From contig CABFPG010000005.1 of the NCBI GenBank assembly GCA_902141825.1, positions 434,001 through 498,000 of the forward strand: a stretch of DNA of 64,000 bases, in the 5' to 3' direction. Source of the stretch: Thalassocella blandensis. GTDB taxonomy: Bacteria; Pseudomonadota; Gammaproteobacteria; Pseudomonadales; Cellvibrionaceae. The translations under genes were made by a program, and so were the position numbers. Positions 39,937-48,832 of the stretch are shown here, piece after piece (within the stretch, counting starts at the first letter, position 1; each line of letters starts with the position of its first letter). The notes under the pieces were generated by a model. It was not told the origin of the DNA. It saw nothing but the letters and a program-made list of their open reading frames with translations, and made no database searches.

Positions 39937-40255
39937 AATGGTCACCTGCTTTGTTCATTTGACAATTGAACGGCTAGTGTAAACCAAAGCGTGAATGAGT
40001 GCGATGAAATGCAGAGCGAGAGCTGCGAAATGGGGCAGCGCAAGCGAGGTGCGAACTTTATAGAGAATGCTTAGTCGAATCTCTCAATAGCGTTGGTGTT
40101 TATCACCATTAAAACGCTTTTGTCATCAACAGGCTTATAAACCTTGGTTGCCAAAACCACAGCGATTATTGCTGTGAAACAATAATGTTAATAAATGAAA
40201 CTTGGTTTCATGCGAATCATTTCTTTGTGTCAATTTCAAGGCCGGAGCATTCGCA
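39937..40255. promoter_or_regulatory. Divergent region with two palindromes, DUF4136 and msrB
   Basis: The 319 bases between the divergent genes hold two perfect inverted repeats: CACAGC-7 bases-GCTGTG at 40158-40176, and ATGAAAC-TTG-GTTTCAT at 40195-40211. The latter is 44 bases before the msrB start, a usual place for an operator. No gene is seen. Confidence 0.4.
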
Positions 40256-41035
40256 ATGCAGACAAAACATATACCCTTCTTCATTTTTTTTAGCGCGCTG
40301 TTACTGGGAAGCGCCATACTTCTCAGTTTTAGTGAAAAACATGCCCGCCAACATCGGGTGATGCTCGCTCCCTTTATCACTTCCGTTGTCGCTGACGATG
40401 GGGACGAAGAGGTTATGGAACAAACGGTTACCAATAGGGTAACTCAACAAGCTGGACGTGGGCATATCGATGTGCAGCATGCAAAAATGTTGATTCGCGA
40501 AGGGCGAAACCTGAGCGATATTCCGGTGGAGCTCTGGCGGCAGATGTTGCCGAAAGAGAAGTATTATGTGCTTTGGGAAAAGGGTACTGAACGAGCCTTC
40601 AGTGGGCGTCTGCTCAATGAAAAACGTGAAGGTGTTTACGTAACGAGTGGGTGCCGGTTGCCCGTTTTTTCTTCCGAGCATAAGTACCAATCCGGTAGCG
40701 GCTGGCCAAGTTTTTGGGACGTAGCCGATGAAAATAATATTGTTCTTAAGCGCGATTCGAGTTGGGGGATGCAGCGAATTGAAGTGCAGTCGGCTTGTGG
40801 TGAACATCTGGGTCATGTATTTCAGGATGGGCCGGAACCTACCGGGTTACGATATTGTATTAACTCTAATGCTTTGGTGTTTATTCCAAAGGGTGAAGCG
40901 GATGCAATGGGTCCGATGGATTTAACGCAAGTTGCACCGGCGGGCAGTATCAAAAATGCTATCGAAAGTGATGTGTCAGGCAAAATGGCGGAGAGCCCTT
41001 CCAATGAGAGCCCTCCCAAAGAGAGCTCGCCATAA
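40256..41035 (+). CDS. msrB: Membrane-anchored peptide-methionine (R)-S-oxide reductase
   Basis: MsrB repairs methionine-R-sulfoxide in proteins. The 259-residue protein has an N-terminal membrane anchor (about 6-25), a variable segment (about 30-100), the MsrB domain (about 105-215) and a Ser/Pro-rich tail. The catalytic cysteine is Cys201 in LRYCINSNAL. The two zinc CxxC pairs are reduced to single cysteines (Cys133 and Cys181), so zinc is probably not bound. The GCGWPSF cysteine is Ser here (SGSGWPSF), so recycling must use Cys133 or Cys181, or be by thioredoxin directly. The anchor suggests a periplasmic enzyme. Start ATG 40256 has CCGGAG upstream; an ATG at 40202 would lie within the palindrome. 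Confidence 0.9.
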   Translation: MQTKHIPFFIFFSALLLGSAILLSFSEKHARQHRVMLAPFITSVVADDGDEEVMEQTVTNRVTQQAGRGHIDVQHAKMLIREGRNLSDIPVELWRQMLPKEKYYVLWEKGTERAFSGRLLNEKREGVYVTSGCRLPVFSSEHKYQSGSGWPSFWDVADENNIVLKRDSSWGMQRIEVQSACGEHLGHVFQDGPEPTGLRYCINSNALVFIPKGEADAMGPMDLTQVAPAGSIKNAIESDVSGKMAESPSNESPPKESSP

Positions 41036-41069
41036 TTTAATTTAGAGGGTGGTGATTCAGACTTGCTGC

Positions 41070-41600
41070 TTACAAGTGCTCAGCGACAGTTTCGCGAATA
41101 AATTTAAACAATTTTCTAGCACTGGCAGGTGGTTTGTTTTGACTGGCTTCTTTCTGTGCGGAACGCACCAGTTGGTTGATTTGTTGGCGATCAACCTGCG
41201 GGTACTGTTCAATGAATTTGCCTACAGCATCGGGTTGATTGGGATCTAACAAGTTGTCTCGCCACTGTTCGATTTGATGGTGGTGGCGGGTTAAGCGCAC
41301 GGCATCACTTTGTAACTTATCAAACGCCTCTTGAATGGCGTCGACGTCAGATGCGCGCATTAGTTTACCAATATATTGCATGTGGCGCTTTCTGGCGTTC
41401 TTATGCGTAATTCTCCGCGTCTCTTCGATTGCCAGACGGAGCTTGTCATCCATCGGGATTTTGGCTTGCTGTTCTGCGTTGAGTTCTGAAATGGCGATCC
41501 CGAGTTCCTGCAGCGCCAGCATCTCCTTTTTTACCTGGGTTTTACTGACCCACTCGATGTCATCTTCAAATTCGTTATCGTGATTTGTTTCGTCGTTCAT
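41070..41600 (-). CDS. darP: Ribosome-maturation protein DarP (YjgA/DUF615)
   Basis: DarP/YjgA assists late assembly of the 50S subunit. The 176-residue, highly charged, helical protein has the family blocks SKTQVKKEMLALQELG (about 21-36), RHMQYIGKLMR (about 78-88) and QWRDNLLDP (about 119-127). The start is ATG 41600. The frame stays open upstream into the end of mgtE, but that part is low-complexity and antisense-like to conserved MgtE residues, so it is not coding. It is 65 bases after mgtE. Relatives carry tldE (pmbA) beside this gene; it is absent here. Confidence 0.92.
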   Translation of the reverse strand: MNDETNHDNEFEDDIEWVSKTQVKKEMLALQELGIAISELNAEQQAKIPMDDKLRLAIEETRRITHKNARKRHMQYIGKLMRASDVDAIQEAFDKLQSDAVRLTRHHHQIEQWRDNLLDPNQPDAVGKFIEQYPQVDRQQINQLVRSAQKEASQNKPPASARKLFKFIRETVAEHL

Positions 41601-41665
41601 TGGTAATTCTTTACGTTTAATTAAAATCCGGTAGCGGGAACAGGGTGTTGTGAGAAAGGAAAGGC

Positions 41666-43024
41666 TTAGGCGTAAAAATACGTAGCCAAACCTAAAAACG
41701 CCATAAAGCCAACAACATCGGTCACCGTTGTTAAGGTAACACCGCCAGCCAATGCCGGATCGATATTCATTTGTTTTAGTGCAACAGGCAGTAACGCGCC
41801 TGCAATTGCGGCCGTAATCAGATTGACTATCATAGCAACCGCAATAATCAATGCGATAATTGGGTCGCCAAACCACAGTGATGCCACGCCGCCCATCACC
41901 AGTGCCCACAGGCAGCCATTCATAATGCCAACGCCGAGTTCGCGCGACAATAGCCAGCGTACATTGGTAAGGCTGATATGCCCTAGCGCCATCCCTCGAA
42001 TAACCACTGTCAGCGTCTGAGAGCCGGCAACGCCGCCCATACTTGCCACTATCGGCATTAAGACTGCAAGTGCGACGACTTTATCTATGGTTCCCTGAAA
42101 TAGATTAATCACAGAGGACGCCAGGATGGCGGTAAGTAAATTGATTCCCAGCCAGATGGCGCGTCGCGGTATGGTTCGCATCACGGGTGCGAAGGTGTCT
42201 TCATCTTCGTCCAGACCGGCCATACTCATGAGAGAGTGATCGGCACCCTCGCGGATTACGTCAACCACGTCATCAATAGTGATTCGACCAAGCAATTTTC
42301 CTTGCTCATCTACCACCGGGGCAGATACCCAGTCATGTTGTTCAAACAGCTTTGCCACTTCGGTATCGGCAAGTTCTGCTTGAATCGCATTGGTATCCGT
42401 GACCATGACTTCACGTACTGTGGTTGAAGGGTCGCTGGTTAAAATTTTAGAAAGCGGAAGTAGTCCGAGATATTGATCTTTTCGATTTACCACGATCAGG
42501 GAGTCCGTTGAAGGTGGTAATTCGTTATGACGACGCAAATATCGCAGCACAACGTCTACGGTAATTCTCGGGCGGACGGTGATGGTGTCAGTGTTGGTAA
42601 GACCGCCTGCGGTATGTTCGTCGTAGGCCAGTACGGTTTCAACACGGGAGCGGTCCTGGTCGCTCATTGCCCCCAGCACTTCCTGAATAACTCTCTCCGG
42701 CAGTCGCTGGAGGATGTCCACCACGTCGTCTGTTTCCAGACCTCCTGTCAGTTCTGCCAGTTGCTCCGCATCCAGATCGCGAATAAAGCCCGCGCGTACT
42801 TCTTCTGGCAGTTCTTCGAGGACTTCACCGATCACCTCTTTATCGATTAAATCCCAAACCACGGTTCTTGCCGCGGGAGGCGAGGATTGCAGTAAGCGTG
42901 CAATTTCGACTGGACGTAAACCGTTCACCAGTTTTTCTATTTGCCGCACAGTACCACCGCCGAGTAAGGCTTGCACTCGGGCCAAATGTGCTTGGCTTAG
43001 GTTTTCGTCGACAGCTGGTTGCAT
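41666..43024 (-). CDS. mgtE: Magnesium transporter MgtE
   Basis: MgtE is a Mg2+-gated channel of the inner membrane. The 452-residue protein has the N-terminal superhelical domain (about 10-130), a CBS pair (about 135-255, with HDWVSAPVVDEQGKLLG), a plug helix, and five membrane helices (about 285-450). The pore region includes AVLMPIVASMGGVAGSQ, the family signature. Cytosolic Mg2+ binds the N and CBS domains and closes the channel. It follows npr by 149 bases on the minus strand. Confidence 0.96.
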   Translation of the reverse strand: MQPAVDENLSQAHLARVQALLGGGTVRQIEKLVNGLRPVEIARLLQSSPPAARTVVWDLIDKEVIGEVLEELPEEVRAGFIRDLDAEQLAELTGGLETDDVVDILQRLPERVIQEVLGAMSDQDRSRVETVLAYDEHTAGGLTNTDTITVRPRITVDVVLRYLRRHNELPPSTDSLIVVNRKDQYLGLLPLSKILTSDPSTTVREVMVTDTNAIQAELADTEVAKLFEQHDWVSAPVVDEQGKLLGRITIDDVVDVIREGADHSLMSMAGLDEDEDTFAPVMRTIPRRAIWLGINLLTAILASSVINLFQGTIDKVVALAVLMPIVASMGGVAGSQTLTVVIRGMALGHISLTNVRWLLSRELGVGIMNGCLWALVMGGVASLWFGDPIIALIIAVAMIVNLITAAIAGALLPVALKQMNIDPALAGGVTLTTVTDVVGFMAFLGLATYFYA

Positions 43025-43173
43025 ACTTTTATTTGGTCTACCTTTTACCGTTTTTTTTACTTATATTATTGGAAATCTTGTGGAGACAAAATCCCTGAAT
43101 GTGTTTCGGGTGTTTTTCTCTTAAATACAATCTGCGAGCACGAGCAGGCGCTCGTTGAATAGTGTAACGTAGT

Positions 43174-43443
43174 TTATTCTTCTTCGTCGAAACGATCGTT
43201 GATAAGCTTCACGAGTGCTTCTAAAGCTTCGCACTCATCGCTGCCTTCGGTGTGCAAGGTGATGTGGCTACCTTTGGCGGCGGCTAATAGCATGAGTGCC
43301 ATGATACTTTTGCCATCAATGGTTTTGCCTTCAAACGTGACCTGAATATTACAGCCAAAACGGTTAGCGGTGTTGGCAAACTTGGTAGCTGCACGTGCAT
43401 GCAAGCCAAGTTTGTTGATGATTTCGATGTGTCTTTCTTGCAT
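43174..43443 (-). CDS. ptsO: Nitrogen-PTS phosphocarrier NPr (HPr-like)
   Basis: NPr passes phosphate from EI-Ntr to PtsN in the regulatory nitrogen PTS. The 89-residue protein has His15 in NKLGLHARAA, the phosphorylation site, and Ser46 in GKSIMALM. An acidic C-terminus (NDRFDEEE) is present. It lies 34 bases after rapZ, the conserved rpoN-ptsN-rapZ-npr order. Confidence 0.94.
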   Translation of the reverse strand: MQERHIEIINKLGLHARAATKFANTANRFGCNIQVTFEGKTIDGKSIMALMLLAAAKGSHITLHTEGSDECEALEALVKLINDRFDEEE

Positions 43444-43477
43444 TCAATATTTCCAGCAAACAATCATGGATCTGTTT

Positions 43478-44326
43478 TTACTTGTTTATTTGGCGGTGTC
43501 TGGCTTGCACGTTGCCGTATTCGTTTTTCACGCGATCCGCGAGTTTTTCACATAAATATACGGAACGGTGCATACCGCCGGTGCAGCCAACTGCAACGGT
43601 CAGGTAGCTGCGGTTGTTATTTTTAAATGAGGGAATCCATTTGCTTATAAAGCTCGCAATATCATTGAGCATGTCCTGTACCTCGGCTTGTGCATCCAAA
43701 AACTGGATGACCTCGTTTTCCAGTCCGGTTTTTGCGCGAAGGTTTGGTTCCCAATGTGGGTTAGGCAGGCTGCGCACATCGAATACGAAATCCGCATCTA
43801 TGGGGACGCCGTATTTATAGCCAAATGATGTGAAAGTAATCGCCATGCCTGGGCTGCTGCTGTCGAGCACCAGGTTTTTAATGGTGGACCGTAATTCATG
43901 CAGGTTAAAATTACTGGTGTCTATGATGCGATCTGCCAGATCCGCCATGGGAGAGAGGATACGTTGCTCTTTGTCGATGGCGTCTTCCAGCCCCGTTTCT
44001 TTATTGGAAAGTGGGTGCTTGCGTCGAGTTTCGCTAAATCGTTTTAATAGAATATCTTTGCGTGTATCCAGGTAAATAACTTTGTAGTCATCCTGTGGTA
44101 ACAAAGAAGTTTCTAAGACAGATTTGAGTTGGCCTAAATCGCTATCGATATTACGGGCATCTATGCCAATGGCTGTTTTTTGTCTCGATTTCCCAACATG
44201 GGCGATGAGTTCAGGTAAAAGGGAAACCGGTATGTTGTCAATACAGGTATAGCCTTCGTCCTCCAATAGATGGAGCGCCGAAGATTTGCCTGAGCCGGAT
44301 CGTCCGGTGATAATCAAAAACCGCAT
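43478..44326 (-). CDS. rapZ: RNase adapter/nucleotide-binding protein RapZ
   Basis: RapZ controls glucosamine-6-phosphate synthase through small RNAs in E. coli and so tunes envelope precursor supply. The 282-residue protein has Walker A GRSGSGKS (8-15), Walker B-like YLDTRKD (about 90) and the C-terminal [18 protein letters not shown] (about 245-262), which binds RNA or glucosamine-6-phosphate. I start at ATG 44326. The frame is open 98 codons further upstream, but that stretch is the ptsN gene read in another frame. ptsN ends 13 bases before. Confidence 0.95.
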   Translation of the reverse strand: MRFLIITGRSGSGKSSALHLLEDEGYTCIDNIPVSLLPELIAHVGKSRQKTAIGIDARNIDSDLGQLKSVLETSLLPQDDYKVIYLDTRKDILLKRFSETRRKHPLSNKETGLEDAIDKEQRILSPMADLADRIIDTSNFNLHELRSTIKNLVLDSSSPGMAITFTSFGYKYGVPIDADFVFDVRSLPNPHWEPNLRAKTGLENEVIQFLDAQAEVQDMLNDIASFISKWIPSFKNNNRSYLTVAVGCTGGMHRSVYLCEKLADRVKNEYGNVQARHRQINK

Positions 44327-44339
44327 GGAAGTGTTCCCG

Positions 44340-44795
44340 TTATCCTGTTTTTTGCGTGATGACTTGGAATAAGTCCTCGTCCGTTTTCGCTGCGCGCATG
44401 CGCTCGACGAAACTTTGGTTCTGCATGATTTCCGCCAGGCTGGCAAGAAACTCCAAGTGGCTTTTCTCCGCGTTCTCCGGCACCAGCATCGCGAAAATGA
44501 TATCAACCGGTTTGCTGTCGACGGCATCGAAATCGATGGCTTGATTGAGAGTGACGCACACGCCGTAGGTTTCCCCCTTGGTTTCAAATCGGCAATGGGG
44601 TATCGCAATACCACCGCCAAGTCCGGTAGAGCCGAGTTTTTCCCGGTTTATCAGGCTGTGGTAAACGTCGTCAACTTTAAAGTTTTCAATGTTATCCGCA
44701 AAAATCTTTGCCAGGGTTTCAATCAGGCGTTTTTTACTGCCGCCCTCAATGTTGGCTTTGCTTCGTTCGAGTGTGAGTATGGATTCTATTAACAT
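44340..44795 (-). CDS. ptsN: Nitrogen-PTS EIIA protein PtsN
   Basis: PtsN is the EIIA-Ntr output protein, which in its two phosphorylation states affects potassium transport and envelope stress. The 151-residue protein has the phosphorylated His67 in [10 protein letters not shown]. It is 13 bases before rapZ and 179 bases after rpoN. In relatives hpf normally lies between rpoN and ptsN; here the gap is too short for it. Confidence 0.95.
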   Translation of the reverse strand: MLIESILTLERSKANIEGGSKKRLIETLAKIFADNIENFKVDDVYHSLINREKLGSTGLGGGIAIPHCRFETKGETYGVCVTLNQAIDFDAVDSKPVDIIFAMLVPENAEKSHLEFLASLAEIMQNQSFVERMRAAKTDEDLFQVITQKTG

Positions 44796-44974
44796 AAACG
44801 TCAGTGTCCGTTAGTTCTTTGAGTGGTCGGCCAAATTTGCGTTTATTAGCGATTGTTGGAGGTGCCTCGTTGCTTACACATGGATCATGTGCATGACCGT
44901 TCACTCTATGGTGCTTTTCAACGTATTAATTTGTTATTTTAACGTGGATATTGTTAAACAGCTCGTGAAAATAT

Positions 44975-46516
44975 TTAAACGAGCCGTTTTCTTTCGTTTG
45001 AAGGTGGAATCCCGAGAGATTCGCGGTATTTTGCAATGGTTCTTCTGGCCACTTTAATTCCCTGCTCTTCAAGTAAGCCTGTAATTTTCGAGTCGCTCAG
45101 TGGCTTGCGCGCATTCTCTGCAGCGATTAGCTTTTTGATGATGGCGCGAATCGCTGTAGAAGAGCATTCTCCTCCCGCCTCGGTAGCCACATGGCTGGAG
45201 AAAAAGTATTTCAGTTCAAATATGCCCTGTGGCGTATGCATATACTTCTGTGTGGTAACTCGTGAAATGGTCGATTCGTGCATCTCCACTATTTCAGCCA
45301 CATCATGTAACACCATGGGTTTCATTGCTTCCGGGCCGTGCTCCAGAAAACCCTGCTGTTTTTCTACAATACAGGTCGCCACTTTTAGCAGAGTTTCATT
45401 ACGACTTTGTAAACTTTTCAGAAACCATCGAGCTTCTTGCAGGTTATCTCGCAGAAAAGTGTTGTCGCTGCTGGAATCGGCGCGTTTGACCAGTGAAGCA
45501 TAATCAGGGTTAATTCTAATTTTGGGGGCGATGTCCGGGTTGAGTTGAACCGTCCAGCGGTTGCCAACTTTGCTGACAAATACATCGGGTATTACGTATT
45601 CCGTTGTATCTGTACCGATTTGTTCACCTGGGCGTGGGTTGAGGTTTTGGACCAGGCGAATTGCATCCTGTAATTCGGGTTCCTTTATTTTCAACTTACG
45701 CATTAATTGCTTGAAGTCGCGACTTCCGAGGAGATCCAAATGGTGTTCAACCAGCTGCTTGGCATGCACCATGGCTATTGAATCATCCTGGTATTGGTTC
45801 AGCTGTATCAGGAGGCACTCCTGAATCGAGCGGCTTGCAACACCGGGAGGATCAAATTGTTGAATACGGCGTAACACAGCGACAACCTCGTCTTCCTCGA
45901 GTTCTTCATGCGCTGTCTGCATGCCGGAGTGGATTTCCTCTATTGACTGTCCAAGCATTCCGCTGGGTTCTACCGCATCAATAATTGCTTCCCCGATTTC
46001 TCGATCCAGGTCGGACATCGGAGTTAAATTCAATTGCCATCGCAAATGATCTTGCAGTGTGTCGGTGGTTGTACGACGGGATTCAAAATCTATATCTTCA
46101 CCGTCTGCACGGCTGGAGGTACTGGAACTGGATGACGACGCCTGGTAAACGTCATCCCAATCAGTGTCTACCGCTAAATCGGTAGGAATGTCTTCGCTCC
46201 ACTCACCATCGGGCGTGTCTTCTTCTCGTTCGCGGGCAGGGGCGGGTTCTTCCAGGTTTTTTTCCTGGCTTTCCATTGTGTTGTCACGAATCTCGCCGGA
46301 CTCGCTGGTGCGCTCGCCTGCACTTTCTGTATCGCCGTCGCTCGAATTGCCGCCTTCGCTGTCCTCGTTTATCTCCAGCATGGGATTTGAATCGAGGGCT
46401 TCCTGGATTTCAGCTTGTAAATCAAGAGTGGAAAGCTGCAGCAGGCGTATTGCCTGTTGCAATTGCGGGGTCATGGTAAGTTGCTGACCCAGTTTAAGCT
46501 GAAGTGATTGCTTCAT
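44975..46516 (-). CDS. rpoN: RNA polymerase sigma-54 factor
   Basis: Sigma-54 directs transcription of enhancer-dependent promoters (-24/-12) for nitrogen use, motility and other traits. The 513-residue protein has the Gln/Leu-rich region I ([19 protein letters not shown], about 4-22), an acidic and Ser-rich region II (about 52-145), the core-binding domain, and the C-terminal RpoN box [14 protein letters not shown] (about 489-502). The Ser run at about 131-138 is a low-complexity insert in the variable region. It heads the ptsN-rapZ-npr group. Confidence 0.97.
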   Translation of the reverse strand: MKQSLQLKLGQQLTMTPQLQQAIRLLQLSTLDLQAEIQEALDSNPMLEINEDSEGGNSSDGDTESAGERTSESGEIRDNTMESQEKNLEEPAPAREREEDTPDGEWSEDIPTDLAVDTDWDDVYQASSSSSSTSSRADGEDIDFESRRTTTDTLQDHLRWQLNLTPMSDLDREIGEAIIDAVEPSGMLGQSIEEIHSGMQTAHEELEEDEVVAVLRRIQQFDPPGVASRSIQECLLIQLNQYQDDSIAMVHAKQLVEHHLDLLGSRDFKQLMRKLKIKEPELQDAIRLVQNLNPRPGEQIGTDTTEYVIPDVFVSKVGNRWTVQLNPDIAPKIRINPDYASLVKRADSSSDNTFLRDNLQEARWFLKSLQSRNETLLKVATCIVEKQQGFLEHGPEAMKPMVLHDVAEIVEMHESTISRVTTQKYMHTPQGIFELKYFFSSHVATEAGGECSSTAIRAIIKKLIAAENARKPLSDSKITGLLEEQGIKVARRTIAKYRESLGIPPSNERKRLV

Positions 46517-46669
46517 ATACCCAAATAAATTTCCGCTTAGTGAAGAACCAGAGTTGCTTCTAGTTTAGTCCCCAGTTTGCTGACAAGCAATGGTTTTGGG
46601 CGAATTTCAAAGCAAACATTGTGCCCAGAAGAGAAACTCAAATTTGTAAATGTCAAGTGGAAAATAAAA

Positions 46670-46771
46670 ATGGCGGATAAATGTGATTGTTTGGTATTCG
46701 ATTTGGGTGAGGGCTGCCCAGTGGAGTCTGGGCATCGTTGTGCGTATTGTAAGAACTACCGAGGCAGGTGA
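46670..46771 (+). CDS. Possible 33-residue cysteine-rich microprotein
   Basis: ATG 46670 opens a 33-codon frame with five cysteines (5, 7, 16, 24, 27), arranged CxC, C and CxxC, and a basic end. The pattern could bind zinc. A weak GGA ribosome site lies 8 bases upstream. It is on the plus strand in the gap between lptB and rpoN, both on the minus strand, and ends 5 bases before the lptB stop. I do not recognise a family. An upstream ATG (46577) in frame would give 64 residues, but the added part is not protein-like. It may be chance. Confidence 0.35.
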   Translation: MADKCDCLVFDLGEGCPVESGHRCAYCKNYRGR

Positions 46772-46776
46772 AAAAG

Positions 46777-47502
46777 TTACAAAGTGAAATGTTGCCCGAG
46801 GTAAACCTCGCGAACTTTTTTATCGTTGAGCACGGCTTTGGCATCGCCTTCGGCAATAATGTGGCCCTCCGACACTATGTAGGCTTTTTCACAGATGTCC
46901 AGCGTCTCTCTTACGTTGTGGTCGGTAATCAAGACTCCAATATCACGCGCTTTAAGCTGTTGGATGATGTCCTTGATATCGCTAACCGAAATAGGGTCAA
47001 CCCCGGCGAAAGGTTCATCCAATAAAATAAAATCAGGTTCCATCGCGAGCGCGCGTGCAATTTCCACTCGTCGGCGTTCTCCGCCAGATAACGCCATGCC
47101 CAGGCTGTTTTTGATGTGTGTAATGTGGAAGTCTTCGAGCAGCTGGTTGAGATGCTTCACTCGGTCTGAGCGTTTGAGTTCTTTGCGGGTTTCCAGAATT
47201 GCCATGATATTGTCAGACACTGTGAGCTTGCGAAAAACGGAAGCTTCCTGTGGCAAATAGCCAAGACCTTTTCGCGCTCGTCCATGCATGGGTTGACGGG
47301 TAACGTCCTCGCCATTCATGAATACTTTGCCACGATCTGCTTTGACTATGCCGGCAATCATATAGAAACAGGTGGTTTTACCTGCCCCATTTGGGCCTAG
47401 TAGACCGACCACCTGGCCATTGTCCACAGCCATGGAAACATCAATCACCACTTGGCGACCCTTGTAACTTTTTGCGAGGTGCTGAGCTTCTAATCGCGCC
47501 AT
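46777..47502 (-). CDS. lptB: LPS export ABC transporter ATPase LptB
   Basis: LptB powers extraction of LPS from the inner membrane with LptFG and LptC. The 241-residue protein has Walker [10 protein letters not shown] (37-45), the Q-loop in [13 protein letters not shown] (about 82-94), signature LSGGERRR (about 138-145), Walker [11 protein letters not shown] (about 159-168) and the switch His in [10 protein letters not shown]. It is after lptA by 132 bases in yrbG-kdsD-kdsC-lptC-lptA-lptB. Confidence 0.97.
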   Translation of the reverse strand: MARLEAQHLAKSYKGRQVVIDVSMAVDNGQVVGLLGPNGAGKTTCFYMIAGIVKADRGKVFMNGEDVTRQPMHGRARKGLGYLPQEASVFRKLTVSDNIMAILETRKELKRSDRVKHLNQLLEDFHITHIKNSLGMALSGGERRRVEIARALAMEPDFILLDEPFAGVDPISVSDIKDIIQQLKARDIGVLITDHNVRETLDICEKAYIVSEGHIIAEGDAKAVLNDKKVREVYLGQHFTL

Positions 47503-47634
47503 GCGTATAATTTCCTAGATATGCTGTGAAGAGGAGGGGAAAACAAAGGAAAGTGAAGCCTGTGACCATTCGTGTGTTTTTATCTGCACGTCAATACCTA
47601 GCATAACCGTTAGAAACTTTGAGTTTGGTGAATT

Positions 47635-48168
47635 CTATTCTTTTGTTTGTAATACTTTTGGCGGGATAACCATGCGAACCCGGTCATCTTCATCCGTTTT
47701 TTTGCTGCCCGCTTTTACCAGCGCTTTTTGGACATCATATTCGATACGGTTGCCGCTCAAGCTGGTGCCATCCTGGTCGAGATGGGCCTTGTCAATTAAA
47801 AACAGGGTCTCATTCTTTACCGAATATTCCAGGCGATTGGCCACCGCTTTAACAGGAATCTCACCTTTGCGGGGCGTTTGCTGAAAACGTGCGGGTTTGC
47901 CGGTCGCGACGATTTTTTGTGCGCTCTCTGGACGACCGCTTTCGAACTTGCCGTAGATGACGAGTTTGTCAGCATTAATTTTGAGGCTGCCCTGTTGCAG
48001 TTCAACTTTGCCGACAAAAGTGGTGGTGCCACTTTGAATATCGAACTCCCAGGTGTTGGAGTCGATCGACATTTTTTGTTGGCTGTCGTCCGGCAGGGCA
48101 AACACATTGTGGCAAGCCAGGCCGGCCACGAAGATTATGCAATATTGTAAAAATTTAGCTGGGGTCAT
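47635..48168 (-). CDS. lptA: LPS transport periplasmic protein LptA
   Basis: LptA forms the beta-jellyroll bridge that carries LPS across the periplasm. The 177-residue precursor has a signal peptide (about 1-25, ending NVFA) and the OstA-like fold, with SNTWEFDIQSGTTTFVGKVE (about 36-55) and LVIYGKFESGRPESAQKIVA (about 69-88). Its start overlaps the end of lptC by 14 bases, indicating translational coupling. Confidence 0.93.
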   Translation of the reverse strand: MTPAKFLQYCIIFVAGLACHNVFALPDDSQQKMSIDSNTWEFDIQSGTTTFVGKVELQQGSLKINADKLVIYGKFESGRPESAQKIVATGKPARFQQTPRKGEIPVKAVANRLEYSVKNETLFLIDKAHLDQDGTSLSGNRIEYDVQKALVKAGSKKTDEDDRVRMVIPPKVLQTKE

Positions 48169-48763
48169 GTATGCCGTGCACTTGAGACAGTAAGTTAATT
48201 TTTTCGCTGGTGAGGTCCGCCGTCATGCCGACGCCCTCCAGCTCTATTTTTTCAGATGAGATTTTAACGATTTCATCTGTATTTGCGAACTTCCTAATTG
48301 GATCAATAAATAGACGTTCGGTGTTGATTTCCGTGGCGACTCCCGCTTTGGACAAGTGTTTTACCATCACGTTTTGCCACAGCTCAATCTGCTGATCAGA
48401 GGACGTCATTTTGCCTTTGTTTGCCAGAATCAGCCAGGGCTCATTGTTTTGGTAAATAATCAATTGCGGCTTTTCAACCAGCGTAAACACGCCTTCTCCA
48501 ACGTGTTCCTGCGCCTGGCTGGATTCTTTCAGCTTTTCATCGGTGTAATGTTCCAAGCGAACAGCGTTAAAGGTATAGGCGACCTGTCCAGAGTCGTCAT
48601 ACACGGTTGTTGTCGCTCCACGGGCAACGGCGAAAGGGCTGACATCTACTTCTGTTTCCAGTGAGTTGTAGGTGCCCAGTATGGTTTCCGGAGAGTCTGA
48701 GTAATATATGACTGCAGACAATGCCAGTGCCAGCAGTACTCCGTAAAAAGTTCTTTTTGTCAT
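48155..48763 (-). CDS. lptC: LPS export protein LptC
   Basis: LptC is the bitopic inner-membrane protein that hands LPS from LptBFG to LptA. The 202-residue protein has one N-terminal helix (about 5-22) and a periplasmic beta-jellyroll with the family pattern VYDDSGQVAYTFNAVRLEHY (about 54-73). It is coupled to lptA by overlap and lies 69 bases after kdsC. Confidence 0.93.
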   Translation of the reverse strand: MTKRTFYGVLLALALSAVIYYSDSPETILGTYNSLETEVDVSPFAVARGATTTVYDDSGQVAYTFNAVRLEHYTDEKLKESSQAQEHVGEGVFTLVEKPQLIIYQNNEPWLILANKGKMTSSDQQIELWQNVMVKHLSKAGVATEINTERLFIDPIRKFANTDEIVKISSEKIELEGVGMTADLTSEKINLLSQVHGIHDPS

Positions 48764-48832
48764 CCGCTAAAATCGTAATACGTCTTTTGTGGCCAATGTT
48801 CGAAAAGTCGCCATTTTTTTCGTTTAAATGGT

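Noticed and set aside
41601-41909. A 103-codon upstream extension of darP
   Set aside because: It overlaps the 3' end of mgtE, has a Cys/Tyr-rich random composition, and DarP homologues start near ATG 41600.
44327-44620. A 98-codon upstream extension of rapZ
   Set aside because: It overlaps ptsN in another frame and the translated part is Ser/Arg/Lys-rich and not RapZ-like. RapZ homologues start at [15 protein letters not shown].
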